A stretch of 64,000 bases of DNA from an uncultured Albidovulum sp. (GCA_913064775.1 CAJYAD010000018.1:1-64000); one strand, 5' to 3'; shown: positions 38,951 through 49,900, numbered from the stretch's first letter. Notes: generated by a model from the sequence alone, not told the origin. Made by a program: numbers and translations.

Positions 38951-40725
38951 GGCGCGCCGTTGGTGATCCAGCGCGACTGATAGGGCGCCAGCGGGATCTC
39001 GCCGCGGGTCTCGTCTATCGCCTCGTCCGAGAGCAGATCGTACCAATTGTGCCCGTCGATCAGGTTCAGCGCCAGCGCCGGGATGCGGACCTCGGTGTCG
39101 GTGACATTGTTGATCACGAAGATCGATTGCGAGCGATCCAGACTCTGGCGCCAGAAGCCGAAGATCTCATCGCCCAGATGCAGGGTGAACTGGGTGGCGT
39201 TGGGGTGAAAGCCGGGCTGCGCGCAGCGGATCCGGATCATCCGCATCATCGCGTCCAGCACCTGCCGGTTGGGCGTGTCCGGCGCATCAAGAAGGACGCG
39301 CAAGGCGTCGTAATCCCAGCGTTTTCGGTTGATCGCGCGGTTGTAGCCCAGCTTTTCCACCCCCTCGGGATCGTTGAGCGTGGCGATCAGCGAATGAATG
39401 TAGAAGGCGGGGATGCCCTCCAGCGCCATGGCGATCGCCTGACTGCACAGGAAACGCGGGATCTGCAGATCATCCGCCCCCGCGCAGGTGCCGCGGAGCG
39501 CGTCGAACAGCGCCACGTTCACCTCATAGGGCTTTGCGGTCCCATCCGCCATCTTGCGCATCGACACGAGGCCGCCAAAGCGCTGCACGGCGGCGATCAT
39601 CGCGTCGATCTCCTCGGGCGGGATCAGGCCCTCGGCGGGGCGCAGGCCGATGCCGTCGTGCGAGGCGGTGAAGTTCAGATAGGCACAGCCAAGCTGCGCC
39701 GGCGGCATCGCCATCTGCCATTTGCGCAAGATCCGCGAGGTTCCATTAAGAAGTGCGTGCAAGATCAGTGGTGGCAACGAGAAATTGTAGACGACATGGG
39801 CCTCGTTTCGGTTGCCAAAATAGGACAGGTTCTCGGCATTCGGAACGTTTGTTTCAGTAATGAGGACAATCGGCACCGGGTCGTGATCGGCCAGCAGCCG
39901 CAGCAGCCGCACGATCGCATGGGTCTGGGGCAGGTGGATGCAGGGGGTGCCCTCGACCTTCCACACGAAGGCCACCGCGTCCAGCCGCACGGTGCGCACG
40001 CCCATGTCGACATGCTGGCGCAGCACCTGCAGGAAGGTCAGCAGCACCTCGGGGTTGGCGAAGTCGAAATCCACCTGATCGTGGCTGAAGGTGCACCACA
40101 CATGGCGCGGGCCGTTCACCGTTTCGACCTTGCGCAGCAGCGCATGGGCGCGGGGGCGGACGACCGCGCTCAGATCCGCGTCGGGGTCGGCCTCTCGGAA
40201 GAATTTGTCATAGGGGGCATGGCCTTGGAGGTATTCGTTAAACCAATGCGACTGGCTGGAGCAATGGTTCAGCACCAGATCCGACATCAGCCGGAATTCC
40301 TGACCGATGCGGTTGATATCCTCCCAGGCGCCAAGCTGGGAATTGACCGCGAGGTAATCGGTCACCGCGAAGCCGTCATCCGAGGTGAAGGGGAAATAGG
40401 GCAGCGCATGGATGCCGCGGATGCCCGGCCGCAGGTAGCGTTCGGCGAAATGGCGCAGCAGGTCCAGCGGCTTGTGCACCCCGTCGGTGATCGAGTTGCC
40501 ATAGGCGATGACGTAATTGTCGCGCTGGTCCCACAGCGTGTTGCCCGGCACCCGGGCGCGGCGGCGGGGCGCGCGCGCGTCGGGCCAGAAGGCGTCGATC
40601 ACCCGCGCGCTCAGCGTCGCGGGGTCGGTGTCGGGGTAAAGCAAGGCAAGGATCTGCTCCAGCCGGGCGCGCAGCGGGCGCGGGATGGTCCTGGGCTGGG
40701 GGGCGGGGCTGTCGGGGGCGCTCAT
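38947..40725 (-). CDS. GH13 subfamily 18-like sugar phosphorylase (probable glucosylglycerate phosphorylase)
   Basis: GIRGIHALPYFPFTSDDGFAVTDY, VRLDAVAFVWK and NFTASHDGIGLRPAEG motifs; operon context. Confidence 0.72.
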   Translation of the reverse strand: MSAPDSPAPQPRTIPRPLRARLEQILALLYPDTDPATLSARVIDAFWPDARAPRRRARVPGNTLWDQRDNYVIAYGNSITDGVHKPLDLLRHFAERYLRPGIRGIHALPYFPFTSDDGFAVTDYLAVNSQLGAWEDINRIGQEFRLMSDLVLNHCSSQSHWFNEYLQGHAPYDKFFREADPDADLSAVVRPRAHALLRKVETVNGPRHVWCTFSHDQVDFDFANPEVLLTFLQVLRQHVDMGVRTVRLDAVAFVWKVEGTPCIHLPQTHAIVRLLRLLADHDPVPIVLITETNVPNAENLSYFGNRNEAHVVYNFSLPPLILHALLNGTSRILRKWQMAMPPAQLGCAYLNFTASHDGIGLRPAEGLIPPEEIDAMIAAVQRFGGLVSMRKMADGTAKPYEVNVALFDALRGTCAGADDLQIPRFLCSQAIAMALEGIPAFYIHSLIATLNDPEGVEKLGYNRAINRKRWDYDALRVLLDAPDTPNRQVLDAMMRMIRIRCAQPGFHPNATQFTLHLGDEIFGFWRQSLDRSQSIFVINNVTDTEVRIPALALNLIDGHNWYDLLSDEAIDETRGEIPLAPYQSRWITNGAP

Positions 40726-40823
40726 GCAGCCAGTTTCGCGCTGGCCCGGGGGCTTGGCAAGCCGACCCTCGGGCGCGGACGGGCGGAATATGGGGCTTCG
40801 GCCCACCCTTTTCCTGCCGCCAT

Positions 40824-40857
40824 GAAAAAAGGCACCACCCGGGGGTGATGCCTGTTT
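40824..40857 (-). terminator. Rho-independent terminator of bactofilin gene
   Basis: AGGCATCACCCCCGGGTGGTGCCTTTTTTC on the minus strand. Confidence 0.8.
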
Positions 40858-40885
40858 TCTATGCGCCGGTTGCGCCGGTCTGGCC

Positions 40886-41413
40886 TTAGCCTTTCGAGGC
40901 CTCGGCCGCTTTCGGCGCGGCGGCGGGGGCTGCAACGGGGGCTGCGGCGGCGGGCTTGCCGCTGGCCTGCAGCGGATCGTCCTGACGCTGGACCGAGCCT
41001 TCGAAATGGGCGCCGGATTCAATCGCGATGGTCTTGTGGATGATGTCGCCCTCAACCCGGGCGGTCGAGGTCAGCCGCACCTTGAGGCCGCGCACCCGGC
41101 CGACGATGCGGCCATTGACCACGACGTCATCGGCCACCACTTCGCCGCGGATCGTGGCGCCTTCGCCGACGGTTAGCAGATGCGCGCGGATGTCGCCCTC
41201 GACCACGCCCTCGACCTGGATGTCGCCAGAGGTTTTCAGGTTGCCGGTCACCGTCAGATCCGACGACAGCACCGACGGCGCGGCCTTCGGCTTCGGGGTC
41301 GAAGCGGGCGCGAAATCGCTGGCAGGTTTCGGCGCGGCGGGGGCCGGGGTTTCGATTTTCTCGGGCTCGGCGGTCTTGGGCCCGGGTTCGTTGATCCTGC
41401 TTTTAGAAAACAT
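40886..41413 (-). CDS. bactofilin family protein
   Basis: SVLSSDLTVTGNLKTSGDIQVEGVVEGDIRAHLLTVGEGATIRGEVVADDVVVNG. Confidence 0.88.
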   Translation of the reverse strand: MFSKSRINEPGPKTAEPEKIETPAPAAPKPASDFAPASTPKPKAAPSVLSSDLTVTGNLKTSGDIQVEGVVEGDIRAHLLTVGEGATIRGEVVADDVVVNGRIVGRVRGLKVRLTSTARVEGDIIHKTIAIESGAHFEGSVQRQDDPLQASGKPAAAAPVAAPAAAPKAAEASKG

Positions 41414-42743
41414 ATGCTGCAGCCTTGATGTAGGTCATGGGGTTGACGGGTTTATCACCCTGGCGCACCTCATAGTGCACATGCGGTCCGGTCGACCGTC
41501 CGGTCGATCCCATATCACCGATCCTTTGCCCGCGCGAGACCCTTTCGCCCACCTTCACCCTTATGCGCGACATGTGGCCAAAGCGGGTGGACAGCCCGAA
41601 GGCGTTCTTGATCTGCACCAGATTGCCATAGCCGCGCACCCAGCCGGCGATGACGATCACGCCAGAGGCGGTGGCGTAAAGCGGCGTGCCCCATTTGGCG
41701 GCGATGTCCTGACCGGGGTGGAAGTCGCGCCCCGGGCCCATCGGGTTCTTGCGCCAGCCGAAGGGCGAGGAATAGCGAAACGCCGCGTGCAGCGGCAGGC
41801 CCAGCGGGATCTGGTTGGCGCCCAGCCGCAGCATCACCAGCTTGTCGAAACCGTCCAGCACCTTGTTGGCGCGCGCCTCTTCCGCTTCGGTCGCGGGATC
41901 CGAGGTCGCCATGCTGATCTTGGTCACCGGGCCGCCGGTGCCGGAATAGCCGCGCTTGACCTCGCCCAGCACCGTCTTGGGCGAGATGCCGACCTTCTTG
42001 AACAGCGTATCCAGTGGCTTCGTGGTGGTGGAGATGACCGTCTCGAGCTTGGAGAAGATCATCTTGTTGCGTTCTTGCATGAGCCGCTTGTCGAGCGCCA
42101 GCTTGTCGGCCTCTTTCTTGGCGGCTTGCGCGTCGTTGTCGGCGGTGTCGCGGGCGGAGGCGGTGTGCGACAGCGCGGTGGACAGAATCGCCACCGTTTC
42201 TTCCATGTCCTTGGCCTGGCCCGCGCGGGTGTGTGTGGTGCCGGTCTTGGCGACCAGCGTGGCGCGCGCCTTGGCCAGCTGCGCCCTTGCCGCGTCGCGT
42301 TCCTCGATCGCGTTCTGCAGGGTCTTCTGGATCACGTCGATGCCGGTTCCCAGCTCGGCCCGCCGGTTTTCAGACGCCAGCAGCGCCGATTGCATCCGCG
42401 ACACCTGTTCGAGCGCCACGTTGAACCGCGCCTGGGCGCTGCGGGCCTCTTCGGTGCGTTTCTCGCTGTCGGCGGACAATGCGTTCAGCCGGGCCTCATA
42501 GGCGATCTGCTCGCGCCGGGTCTGTTCGCGCGCATTGCCGGCGCCCAGCGAATCCATCATCAGGATGGCCGAGGCCACGATCGTCCAGGCGACCACCGCG
42601 CCGCCGGTGCCCAGGGCGATCGCCTGGGTGACGGGCGTGAGACGGATGAAGCGGGTCTCAGAGTCGGATCTCAGGAACAGGCGTTGTTCCGGCAAGTGGC
42701 GCGAAAACGCGTGGTTCAGGCGGTGTAGGATCCGTCCCGTCAA
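41403..42743 (-). CDS. M23-family metallopeptidase (TTG start proposed)
   Basis: FHPGQDIAAKWGTPLYATASGVIVIAGW...GHMSRI...GSTGRSTGPHVHYEVR; overlaps bactofilin. Confidence 0.85.
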   Translation of the reverse strand: MTGRILHRLNHAFSRHLPEQRLFLRSDSETRFIRLTPVTQAIALGTGGAVVAWTIVASAILMMDSLGAGNAREQTRREQIAYEARLNALSADSEKRTEEARSAQARFNVALEQVSRMQSALLASENRRAELGTGIDVIQKTLQNAIEERDAARAQLAKARATLVAKTGTTHTRAGQAKDMEETVAILSTALSHTASARDTADNDAQAAKKEADKLALDKRLMQERNKMIFSKLETVISTTTKPLDTLFKKVGISPKTVLGEVKRGYSGTGGPVTKISMATSDPATEAEEARANKVLDGFDKLVMLRLGANQIPLGLPLHAAFRYSSPFGWRKNPMGPGRDFHPGQDIAAKWGTPLYATASGVIVIAGWVRGYGNLVQIKNAFGLSTRFGHMSRIRVKVGERVSRGQRIGDMGSTGRSTGPHVHYEVRQGDKPVNPMTYIKAAAYVF

Positions 42744-42981
42744 TACTCTGTCCCCATGGTTTTTCGTCTTGCCCTGCCGCGCGGTCCCCCCGTGGCGCCC
42801 TGACGGGCCCCATGTCGCGGCTTGGGAACCTGAATGCCCGAGCCCGCCCCTCGGGGCAAGATTTATGACCAAAGCGGCGGCGGGATCGCGAGCATCGGGC
42901 CGGGTTTAGGCAAATTCTTGCCGATCCGGGTCGATTTCGCGCGATCCATGGCCCCCGGTACCCCCGGCGCCCCAAGGCCTC

Positions 42982-43818
42982 CTAGACCCCCTGATCGGCC
43001 AGCGGCCAGTAGAAATCCGGCGGCAGGCCGGCCTCGGCGCGCTTTTCCTCGTTGAAGGGGGGCTTCAGCGCGCCGTGGAAATAGTGCCGCACAAGGCGGT
43101 GGAATTCATCCTTGGGGTCCAGCCCGGCGCGCCCGCAGAGCCAGTTGAACCATTTCGAGCCATAGGCGACATGGCCGACTTCCTCGGCATAGATCACCTC
43201 CATCGCCGCGACGGCCTGGGCGGCGGGCGCGTCGCCGGTGGCGGCGGCCTTGCGGAAGATCGCGATCATCCCGGGGGTCACGTCGAGGCCGCGGGCCTCC
43301 AGCACCATCGGCACCACGGCCATGCGACCGGCCAGATCATCGACGGTATCCTCGGCCGCGCGCCACATGCCGGCATGGGCAGGCAGGGCGCCGTAATGGC
43401 TGCCCATCGCTTCGAGGCAATCGCAAACCAGATTGAAATGTTTCGATTCCTCCGCCGCCGCCTTGACCCAATCGTCGTAGAATCCGATCGGCATGCCGGC
43501 GTCGCCATAGCGCGCGATCACGTCCCAATGCAGATCGACGGCGTTCAGCTCGATATGCGCGACGGCGTGCAGCAGCGCGGTCCGCCCGGCGGGGGTGCCG
43601 GGGCGGCGGCGCGGCACGTCGCGTGGCGCCAGCAGCTCGGGCGCCGCGGGGCGGGCGGGGCGCAGCGGTGGCCGGGCGGTGCCCACCTCCAGCGGCGTGC
43701 CCGCCGCGCGCGCCGCCTGCCAATCCGCGGCATGGGCATGGCTGATGCGGGTCTTTTCACGGCCGTCCGCCGTGGTCAGCACCTCGACGGCGCGCTCGGT
43801 CAGCGATTTTCCGCTCAC
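42982..43818 (-). CDS. DUF455 ferritin-like protein
   Basis: AHIELNAVDLHWDVIARYG...AAEESKHFNLVCDCLEAMGSHYGALPAH. Confidence 0.82.
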   Translation of the reverse strand: MSGKSLTERAVEVLTTADGREKTRISHAHAADWQAARAAGTPLEVGTARPPLRPARPAAPELLAPRDVPRRRPGTPAGRTALLHAVAHIELNAVDLHWDVIARYGDAGMPIGFYDDWVKAAAEESKHFNLVCDCLEAMGSHYGALPAHAGMWRAAEDTVDDLAGRMAVVPMVLEARGLDVTPGMIAIFRKAAATGDAPAAQAVAAMEVIYAEEVGHVAYGSKWFNWLCGRAGLDPKDEFHRLVRHYFHGALKPPFNEEKRAEAGLPPDFYWPLADQGV

Positions 43819-44282
43819 GCGCCGCGCACCGCGGCCAGCACTTCTTCGGCGTGGCCGGCGACTTTCACCTTGGGCCAGACCCGCGCCACGCAGCCGTCGG
43901 CGCCGATCAGGAAGGTCGCGCGGGTGATGCCCTGGAAGATCCGGCCGTACAACTTCTTCTCGCCCCAGACGCCGTAGCGCGCACACACATCGCCCGCCTC
44001 GTCAGAGGCCAGGATCACCCCAAGCCCGTGCTTGGCGCTGAATTTGTCGTGTTTTGCCACGCTGTCCTTGGAAATTCCGATGACCACGGCGCCGGCGGCG
44101 TCGAACTCTGCCGCGCGGGCGGTGAAGTCCAGCGCCTCGGTGGTGCAGCCGGGCGTGTCGTCCTTGGGATAGAAATACAGCACCACCTGTTTCGGGGCGA
44201 GCGCCGACAGCGTGATCTCGGCGCCGCCGTCGCGGGGCAGGGTGAAGTCGGGGGCTTTGTCGCCGATCGCGGGCTGGGTCAT
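43815..44282 (-). CDS. bcp: thioredoxin-dependent peroxiredoxin (BCP type)
   Basis: GDKAPDFTLPRDGG...VVLYFYPKDDTPGCTTEALDF. Confidence 0.93.
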   Translation of the reverse strand: MTQPAIGDKAPDFTLPRDGGAEITLSALAPKQVVLYFYPKDDTPGCTTEALDFTARAAEFDAAGAVVIGISKDSVAKHDKFSAKHGLGVILASDEAGDVCARYGVWGEKKLYGRIFQGITRATFLIGADGCVARVWPKVKVAGHAEEVLAAVRGA

Positions 44283-44313
44283 GTCGTCTCCATGAGAAGG
44301 CTTTGTGTTTTAG

Positions 44314-47300
44314 TTGCCTTCGCGAGAAGATAAAGACAAGCCGGCAGCGAAGATCCAGACCGACAGGGCAGCCTTGGACGACACCCCACAAGACCCCGCG
44401 CCAGACAGCGACCCGCCCGAAAGGGCGGCGCCGGGCGGAGCGGTGCCGGCCTGCGCGGGCGAGGGGGAAGACAGCGACACCGGCCGCCGCCGCACCACCT
44501 CGGCCGACGAGATCCGGCGCCGGCGCGGGCGCTTCGGGCTGTGGATGCTGCTGAGCGTGGTGCTGTTGGCTGGGGCCGGGGGCTTTGCGCTGATGGTGGT
44601 GACCGGCAAGCCGCTGGTCGCGCCGGCCTTTGTCGTCGCCCGGGTGCAGGGGCAGCTGAACCAGATGCTCGACGGGCGCGGCCGGGTCAGCATCGGCAGC
44701 GCGGCGGTGGTGCTGGATCAGAACCATGTGCCCCGGGTGCGGCTGCGCGATGTCAGCTTCCTCGACAGTTCCGGCAATGCGGTGGTAGCGCTGCCCGAGG
44801 TGCAGGTGTCGCTGGCGCTCGATCCCTTGCTGCATGGCAGGATCCGCCCGGTGCGGCTGCGGATTTCGGGCGCCAGCCTGACCTTGAAGCGGGCCGAGGA
44901 TGGCCGCATCGATCTGGCCGTCGGGCAGGGGATCGGCAGCGGCGGGCCGGGGCTGCAATCGGTGGGTGAGGTGCTGGACCGGATCGACAACGTCTTCACC
45001 CTGCCCGAATTGTCGCGCCTGACCCGGATCGACGCCGACGCGCTGTCGATCACGCTGGACGACCGGCGCGCGAACCGGATCTGGAATTTCAGCGACGGTC
45101 GCGCGACGCTGGTGCAGGACGCGCGGCAGGTGTCGCTGGAGGTGGGCTTTGGCCTTGCCGGCGGCAGCGAGGAGCCGGCGCGCGCGGTCTTCACTTTCGT
45201 CACGCAAAAGGGATCTCCCGCCGCGCGGATGTCGGCGCGGGTGACGGGGGTGTCGTCGCGCGACATTGCCGCGCAATCGCCGGCGCTGGCCTGGATGAAG
45301 CTGATCCGGGCGCCGATCTCGGGCGATTTCCGCGCCTCGGTCGATCCTCAGGGCGATCTGGGCCCGATGGAGGGGCAGTTGCAGATCGGCAGCGGCGCGC
45401 TGATCGTCGGCGAGCAGGTCAAGCCGGTGCCCTTCCAGCACGGCACGCTCTATTTCACCTATCATCCCGAAAGCCAGAAGGTGACCATCACCGAGGCTTC
45501 GGTCGACAGCCGGATCCTGCGCATCCATGCCTCGGGTCAGGCCTATCTGGAGGACATGAAGAACGGCGTGCCGCAGGCCTTTCTGTCGCAGGTGAAGTTC
45601 AGCAAGGTGATGGTGGATCCCGAGGGTCTGTTCGAACAGCCGGTGCGGTTTTCCCAGGGCGCGCTGGATCTGCGGCTGCGGCTGGATCCGTTCGACGTGC
45701 AGGTCGGGCAGCTGGCGCTGATCGAGGGCAAGCGCCGGATCGATGCGCATGGCCGGATGACGGCAACGCCCAAGGGGCTGAAGGTGGCGCTGGACGCCAA
45801 GGTCAACGCGATCCGCCACGACCAGCTGCTGGCGCTCTGGCCGGTCAGCGTGGTCGACAAGACCCGCGAATGGCTGGCCGAGAACGTGCTGACCGGGCTT
45901 TTGACCAATGTTAACGTGGGGCTGCGCATCGACCCGGGCACCAAGCCGGAACTGGCGCTGGGATATGATTTCTCGGGCGCCGATGTGCGGGTGATCAAGA
46001 CGCTGCCGCCGGTCGAGGATGGCCAGGGCTATGCCACGATCGACGGCGACCGCTACACGATGGTGATCCGCAAGGGCCATGTGACGCCGCCCAAGGGGGG
46101 CGTGGTGGATGTGGCGGGATCGGTCTTTCAGGTGCCCGACATCACCCGCAAACCCGCCCCGGCGATCGTCGATCTGCATACCAACAGCTCGGTCACCGCC
46201 GCGCTGTCGCTGCTGGATGAGCCGCCGTTCGAATTCCTGCGCAAGGCCGGCCAGCCGGTCGATCTGGCTGAGGGCCGGGCGCAGATGCGCGCCGTCATCA
46301 AGCTGCCGCTGAAGGACAAGATCGATCTGCCAGACGTGCGCTATGACGTGACCGGCACGATCACCGATGTGCGCTCGGACAAGGTCGTGCCGAAGCGAGA
46401 GCTGACCTCGGCCCGGCTGCAGCTGCATGCCGACAATGCGGGGCTGAAGATCTGGGGGCCGGGCAAGCTCGGCCCGGTGGCCTTCGATGGCGCCTGGGCG
46501 CAGAAGTTCGGGCCGAAATTCAAGGGCCATTCCGAGGTGACCGGAGAGGTCACGCTGTCGCCCGCCTTTGTTGACGCCTTCCACATCGGCCTGCCCAAGG
46601 GCTCGGTCCTGGGGGCGGCGCAGGGGCAGATGCGGCTCGCGCTGGACAAGGGGCAGGCGCCGCGCTTCACCCTGCGCTCGGGGCTGAAGGGGTTGCGGGT
46701 GGCGATCCCGGAAATCGGCTGGGACAAGCCCGCCGCCACCCCCGGCCGGCTAGAGGTGGCGGGTACGCTGGGCAAGCCGCCCGAGATCTCGAAGCTGCTG
46801 CTGGAGGCGCCGGGGTTGCGGGCGCAGGGCGATGTGGTGATCAACCCCGACGGCACGCTGAAGGCGGTGCATCTGACCCGGGTTCAGGCCGGCGACTGGC
46901 TGGACGCGCCGGTCGATCTGGTGGGCCGCGGCAAGGGGCGGCCGGTGGCGATCACGGTGCCGGGCGGGCGGATTGATCTGTCGCATCTGCCGGTGGGCGC
47001 GAGTGCGGTGAAATCCGAGGCGGTGCCGATCACGCTAAGCCTCGACACGCTGCAGATCAGCAAGACGCTGGCGCTGGCGGGGTTCACCGGATCCTTCACC
47101 ACGCTGGGCGGCTTCAACGGGCGCTTCGCGGGCAAGGTGAACGGCGCGGCACAGGTGCAGGGCGTGGTGGCGCCGGCCAGCCCGCGCGCCGGCGCACGCA
47201 GCGCGGTGCGGGTGACGTCGCAGGACGCGGGCGCGGTGTTTCGCGCGGCGGGGATTTCCGCGCGCCTCTATGGCGGGACGCTGGACATGACCTTGATGCC

Positions 47301-47772
47301 GCGACCGCAGAAGGGCGAATATGACGGCCAGTTGCAGGTGTCCAACATCAAGGTGCGCGACGCCCCGGCGCTGGCCGATCTGCTCAGCGCGATCAGCGTG
47401 GTCGGGCTGCTTGAGCAGTTGAACGGTCAGGGGCTGGTGTTTGCCGATGTCGGCGCGCACTTCAAGCTGACGCCGCAGGGCGTCGAGATCGAGAAGGGAT
47501 CGGCCACCGGCGCGTCGCTGGGGGTGTCGGCGGCGGGCACCTATGATTTCGCCAACAAGGCGTTCGACATTCAGGGCGTGGTGTCGCCGATCTATCTGCT
47601 GAACGGCGTCGGGCAACTGGTGTCGCGCGCGGGCGAGGGATTGTTTGGCTTCAACTATGCGCTGAGGGGAAGTTCGGCGCATCCCAAGGTGTCGGTCAAT
47701 CCGCTGTCGGTGCTGGCGCCGGGCTTCTTGCGCGATCTGTTCCGCCGACCCGCGGCGAAGCTGCCGAACTAG
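44314..47772 (+). CDS. AsmA-like/DUF3971 (YhdP-type) large membrane-anchored protein
   Basis: Single N-terminal TM then long beta-rich translation; NALSVLAPGFLRDLF-type C-terminus. Confidence 0.75.
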   Translation: MPSREDKDKPAAKIQTDRAALDDTPQDPAPDSDPPERAAPGGAVPACAGEGEDSDTGRRRTTSADEIRRRRGRFGLWMLLSVVLLAGAGGFALMVVTGKPLVAPAFVVARVQGQLNQMLDGRGRVSIGSAAVVLDQNHVPRVRLRDVSFLDSSGNAVVALPEVQVSLALDPLLHGRIRPVRLRISGASLTLKRAEDGRIDLAVGQGIGSGGPGLQSVGEVLDRIDNVFTLPELSRLTRIDADALSITLDDRRANRIWNFSDGRATLVQDARQVSLEVGFGLAGGSEEPARAVFTFVTQKGSPAARMSARVTGVSSRDIAAQSPALAWMKLIRAPISGDFRASVDPQGDLGPMEGQLQIGSGALIVGEQVKPVPFQHGTLYFTYHPESQKVTITEASVDSRILRIHASGQAYLEDMKNGVPQAFLSQVKFSKVMVDPEGLFEQPVRFSQGALDLRLRLDPFDVQVGQLALIEGKRRIDAHGRMTATPKGLKVALDAKVNAIRHDQLLALWPVSVVDKTREWLAENVLTGLLTNVNVGLRIDPGTKPELALGYDFSGADVRVIKTLPPVEDGQGYATIDGDRYTMVIRKGHVTPPKGGVVDVAGSVFQVPDITRKPAPAIVDLHTNSSVTAALSLLDEPPFEFLRKAGQPVDLAEGRAQMRAVIKLPLKDKIDLPDVRYDVTGTITDVRSDKVVPKRELTSARLQLHADNAGLKIWGPGKLGPVAFDGAWAQKFGPKFKGHSEVTGEVTLSPAFVDAFHIGLPKGSVLGAAQGQMRLALDKGQAPRFTLRSGLKGLRVAIPEIGWDKPAATPGRLEVAGTLGKPPEISKLLLEAPGLRAQGDVVINPDGTLKAVHLTRVQAGDWLDAPVDLVGRGKGRPVAITVPGGRIDLSHLPVGASAVKSEAVPITLSLDTLQISKTLALAGFTGSFTTLGGFNGRFAGKVNGAAQVQGVVAPASPRAGARSAVRVTSQDAGAVFRAAGISARLYGGTLDMTLMPRPQKGEYDGQLQVSNIKVRDAPALADLLSAISVVGLLEQLNGQGLVFADVGAHFKLTPQGVEIEKGSATGASLGVSAAGTYDFANKAFDIQGVVSPIYLLNGVGQLVSRAGEGLFGFNYALRGSSAHPKVSVNPLSVLAPGFLRDLFRRPAAKLPN

Positions 47773-47875
47773 GGCGCGCGCCGGGGCCTGCGTATCTGGG
47801 GCACAATGAAAGCGGGGCTGCTTCTTGGCGAATGCCGCTCTTGCGGTGGGCGGGCTTCCGCGCGATAGGGGCGCC

Positions 47876-48955
47876 ATGAAACTGAGCGATTTCGATTTTG
47901 ATCTGCCCGAGGAGCTGATCGCCACGCGTCCGGCGCGGCCGCGCAGCGCGGCGCGGCTGCTGGTGGCCGAGGGCGGCGCGATCCGCGATCTGCAGGTGCA
48001 CGAGTTGCCCGATCTGCTGGGCCCGGGCGACCGGCTGGTGCTGAACAACACCCGGGTGATCCCGGCGCGGCTGACGGGGGTGCGTGCGCGCGACGGCGCC
48101 GCCCCGGGCGAGGGCGTGGCGCGGGTCGAGGTGACGCTGCTGGAACCCCGGCCCGGGGGCGCCTGGCTGGCGCTGGCCAAGCCCGCGCGCAAGCTGAAGC
48201 CGGGCGACGAGATCCGCTTTTCCGACGCGCTGAGCGCCCGGGTCGAGAGCCGCGCCGAGGGCGAGGTGGTGCTTGGCTTCAACCTGACGGGCGAGGATTT
48301 CGACGCGGCGTTGGCGCAGGCGGGCGCCATGCCCTTGCCGCCCTATATCGCGGCACGCCGCGCGGCGGATGCGCAGGACATGGACGATTACCAGACCGTC
48401 TTTGCCCGTCACGCCGGGGCGGTGGCGGCGCCGACGGCCTCGCTGCATTTCGACGCCGGGTTGCTGGAGGCGCTGCGGGCACGCGGTGTCGCCTTTACCG
48501 AGGTCACGCTGCATGTCGGCGCGGGCACTTTCCTGCCGGTGAAGGTAGAGGACGTGACCACCCACCGCATGCATTCCGAATGGGGCGAGGTGACCGAGGC
48601 CGCCGCCGCCCAGATCAACGCGACCCGCGCGGCGGGGGGGCGGGTGATCCCGGTTGGCACCACCGCGTTGCGGCTGATTGAGAGCGCGGCGGATGCAGCG
48701 GGGCGGATGCAGCCCTGGCGCGGGACCACGGATATCTTCATCTATCCGGGCTACCGGTTCCGGGTGACCGATGCGCTGATGACCAATTTCCATCTGCCGA
48801 AATCGACGCTGATGATGTTGGTCTCGGCGCTGATGGGCAAGGATGTGGTCGACCGGATCTACGCGCATGCGGTGGCACGGCGGTACCGGTTCTTCTCGTA
48901 CGGCGATGCGTCGCTGCTGATCCCCGAAGGGCGGGCAGGGGGCGGGCAGCCCTAG
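47876..48955 (+). CDS. queA: S-adenosylmethionine:tRNA ribosyltransferase-isomerase
   Basis: [23 protein letters not shown]...[11 protein letters not shown]...[13 protein letters not shown]-type motifs. Confidence 0.93.
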   Translation: MKLSDFDFDLPEELIATRPARPRSAARLLVAEGGAIRDLQVHELPDLLGPGDRLVLNNTRVIPARLTGVRARDGAAPGEGVARVEVTLLEPRPGGAWLALAKPARKLKPGDEIRFSDALSARVESRAEGEVVLGFNLTGEDFDAALAQAGAMPLPPYIAARRAADAQDMDDYQTVFARHAGAVAAPTASLHFDAGLLEALRARGVAFTEVTLHVGAGTFLPVKVEDVTTHRMHSEWGEVTEAAAAQINATRAAGGRVIPVGTTALRLIESAADAAGRMQPWRGTTDIFIYPGYRFRVTDALMTNFHLPKSTLMMLVSALMGKDVVDRIYAHAVARRYRFFSYGDASLLIPEGRAGGGQP

Positions 48956-48990
48956 CGCCGCGCCCCGCCGTCTGTGGGCCCTGGCAGTTG

Positions 48991-49012
48991 GCCGGCCCTG
49001 TGTTGGGCCGGC
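48991..49012. terminator. bidirectional hairpin between queA and ssb
   Basis: GCCGGCCC-TGTGTT-GGGCCGGC. Confidence 0.65.
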
Positions 49013-49046
49013 GTCTGGCCTCTGGTGTCTGGCCGCGCGGACCGTC

Positions 49047-49556
49047 TCAGAACGGGATGTCATCATCCATGTCGCTGCGCCCGCCGCCACCGGTGCCGCC
49101 GCCGCCGCTGCCCTGGTCGCCACCGCCGTAACCGCCGCCCGAAGGCGCGCCGCCGCCGCCGTAGCCACCGCCCGAGGGCGCGCCGCCGCCCGCGCCGCCC
49201 TCAGAGCGGCCGTCGAGCATGGTCAGTTCCGACCGATAGGGGCGCAGGGCGATCTCTGTGGTGAAGCGGTCCTGGCCGGACTGGTCCTGCCACTTGCGGG
49301 TTTCCAGCTGACCCTCGAGATAGATCTTCGAACCCTTGCGCAGATATTGCTCGGCCACCCGCACCAGCGGCTCGGCATAGATCGCGACGCGGTGCCATTC
49401 GGTGCGCTCGCGCCGCTCACCCGAGGTGCGGTCGCGCCAGGTTTCCGATGTCGCGATGCGCAGGTTGCACACTTTCCCGCCCGAGGGGAAATCGCGTACC
49501 TCCGGATCGGCCCCGAGGTTGCCGATAAGAATGACCTTGTTGACCGAGCCCGCCAT
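49047..49556 (-). CDS. ssb: single-stranded DNA-binding protein
   Basis: [21 protein letters not shown]...Gly-rich linker...DMDDDIPF tip. Confidence 0.96.
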   Translation of the reverse strand: MAGSVNKVILIGNLGADPEVRDFPSGGKVCNLRIATSETWRDRTSGERRERTEWHRVAIYAEPLVRVAEQYLRKGSKIYLEGQLETRKWQDQSGQDRFTTEIALRPYRSELTMLDGRSEGGAGGGAPSGGGYGGGGAPSGGGYGGGDQGSGGGGTGGGGRSDMDDDIPF

Positions 49557-49690
49557 GCTTGTTCTCTCCCGTCGAATCTTGTTGCGTCCTGCTTACATCA
49601 CCGGACGAACGGATGACACTAGCCTGCGCCGGAAAATGCGCCGTGACGCGATGTCGCCGCGCGGCGCGCGGTGGGACTGCGCCGCGCAAG

Positions 49691-49746
49691 GGCGGGGGCT
49701 TTGCCCCCTGCACCCCCAGGATATTTGGGCCAGAGTGAAAGCAAAG
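49691..49746 (+). repeat. dispersed REP-like intergenic repeat, copy A
   Basis: GGCGGGGGCTTTGCCCCCTGCACCCCCAGGATATTTGGGCCAGAGTGAAAGC. Confidence 0.8.
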
Positions 49747-49900
49747 CGGGCGCTTCGGGCGTCACCCCGGCGGACAGATTTCACCCGGCGGCGGGCTAGG
49801 CCCCGCCCATCCTGGCCCGCGACAGGGGGGCTAAACCTTGGCCCTATTCCGTGCCACTCTGCGTGACCGAATCCGCATCCGCCAAGCAAGGAGCGCCCTG

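Noticed and set aside
44002-46584. 860-aa minus-strand ORF antisense to the AsmA-like gene
   Set aside because: Shadow ORF in a high-GC gene; His/Arg/Gln-rich translation.
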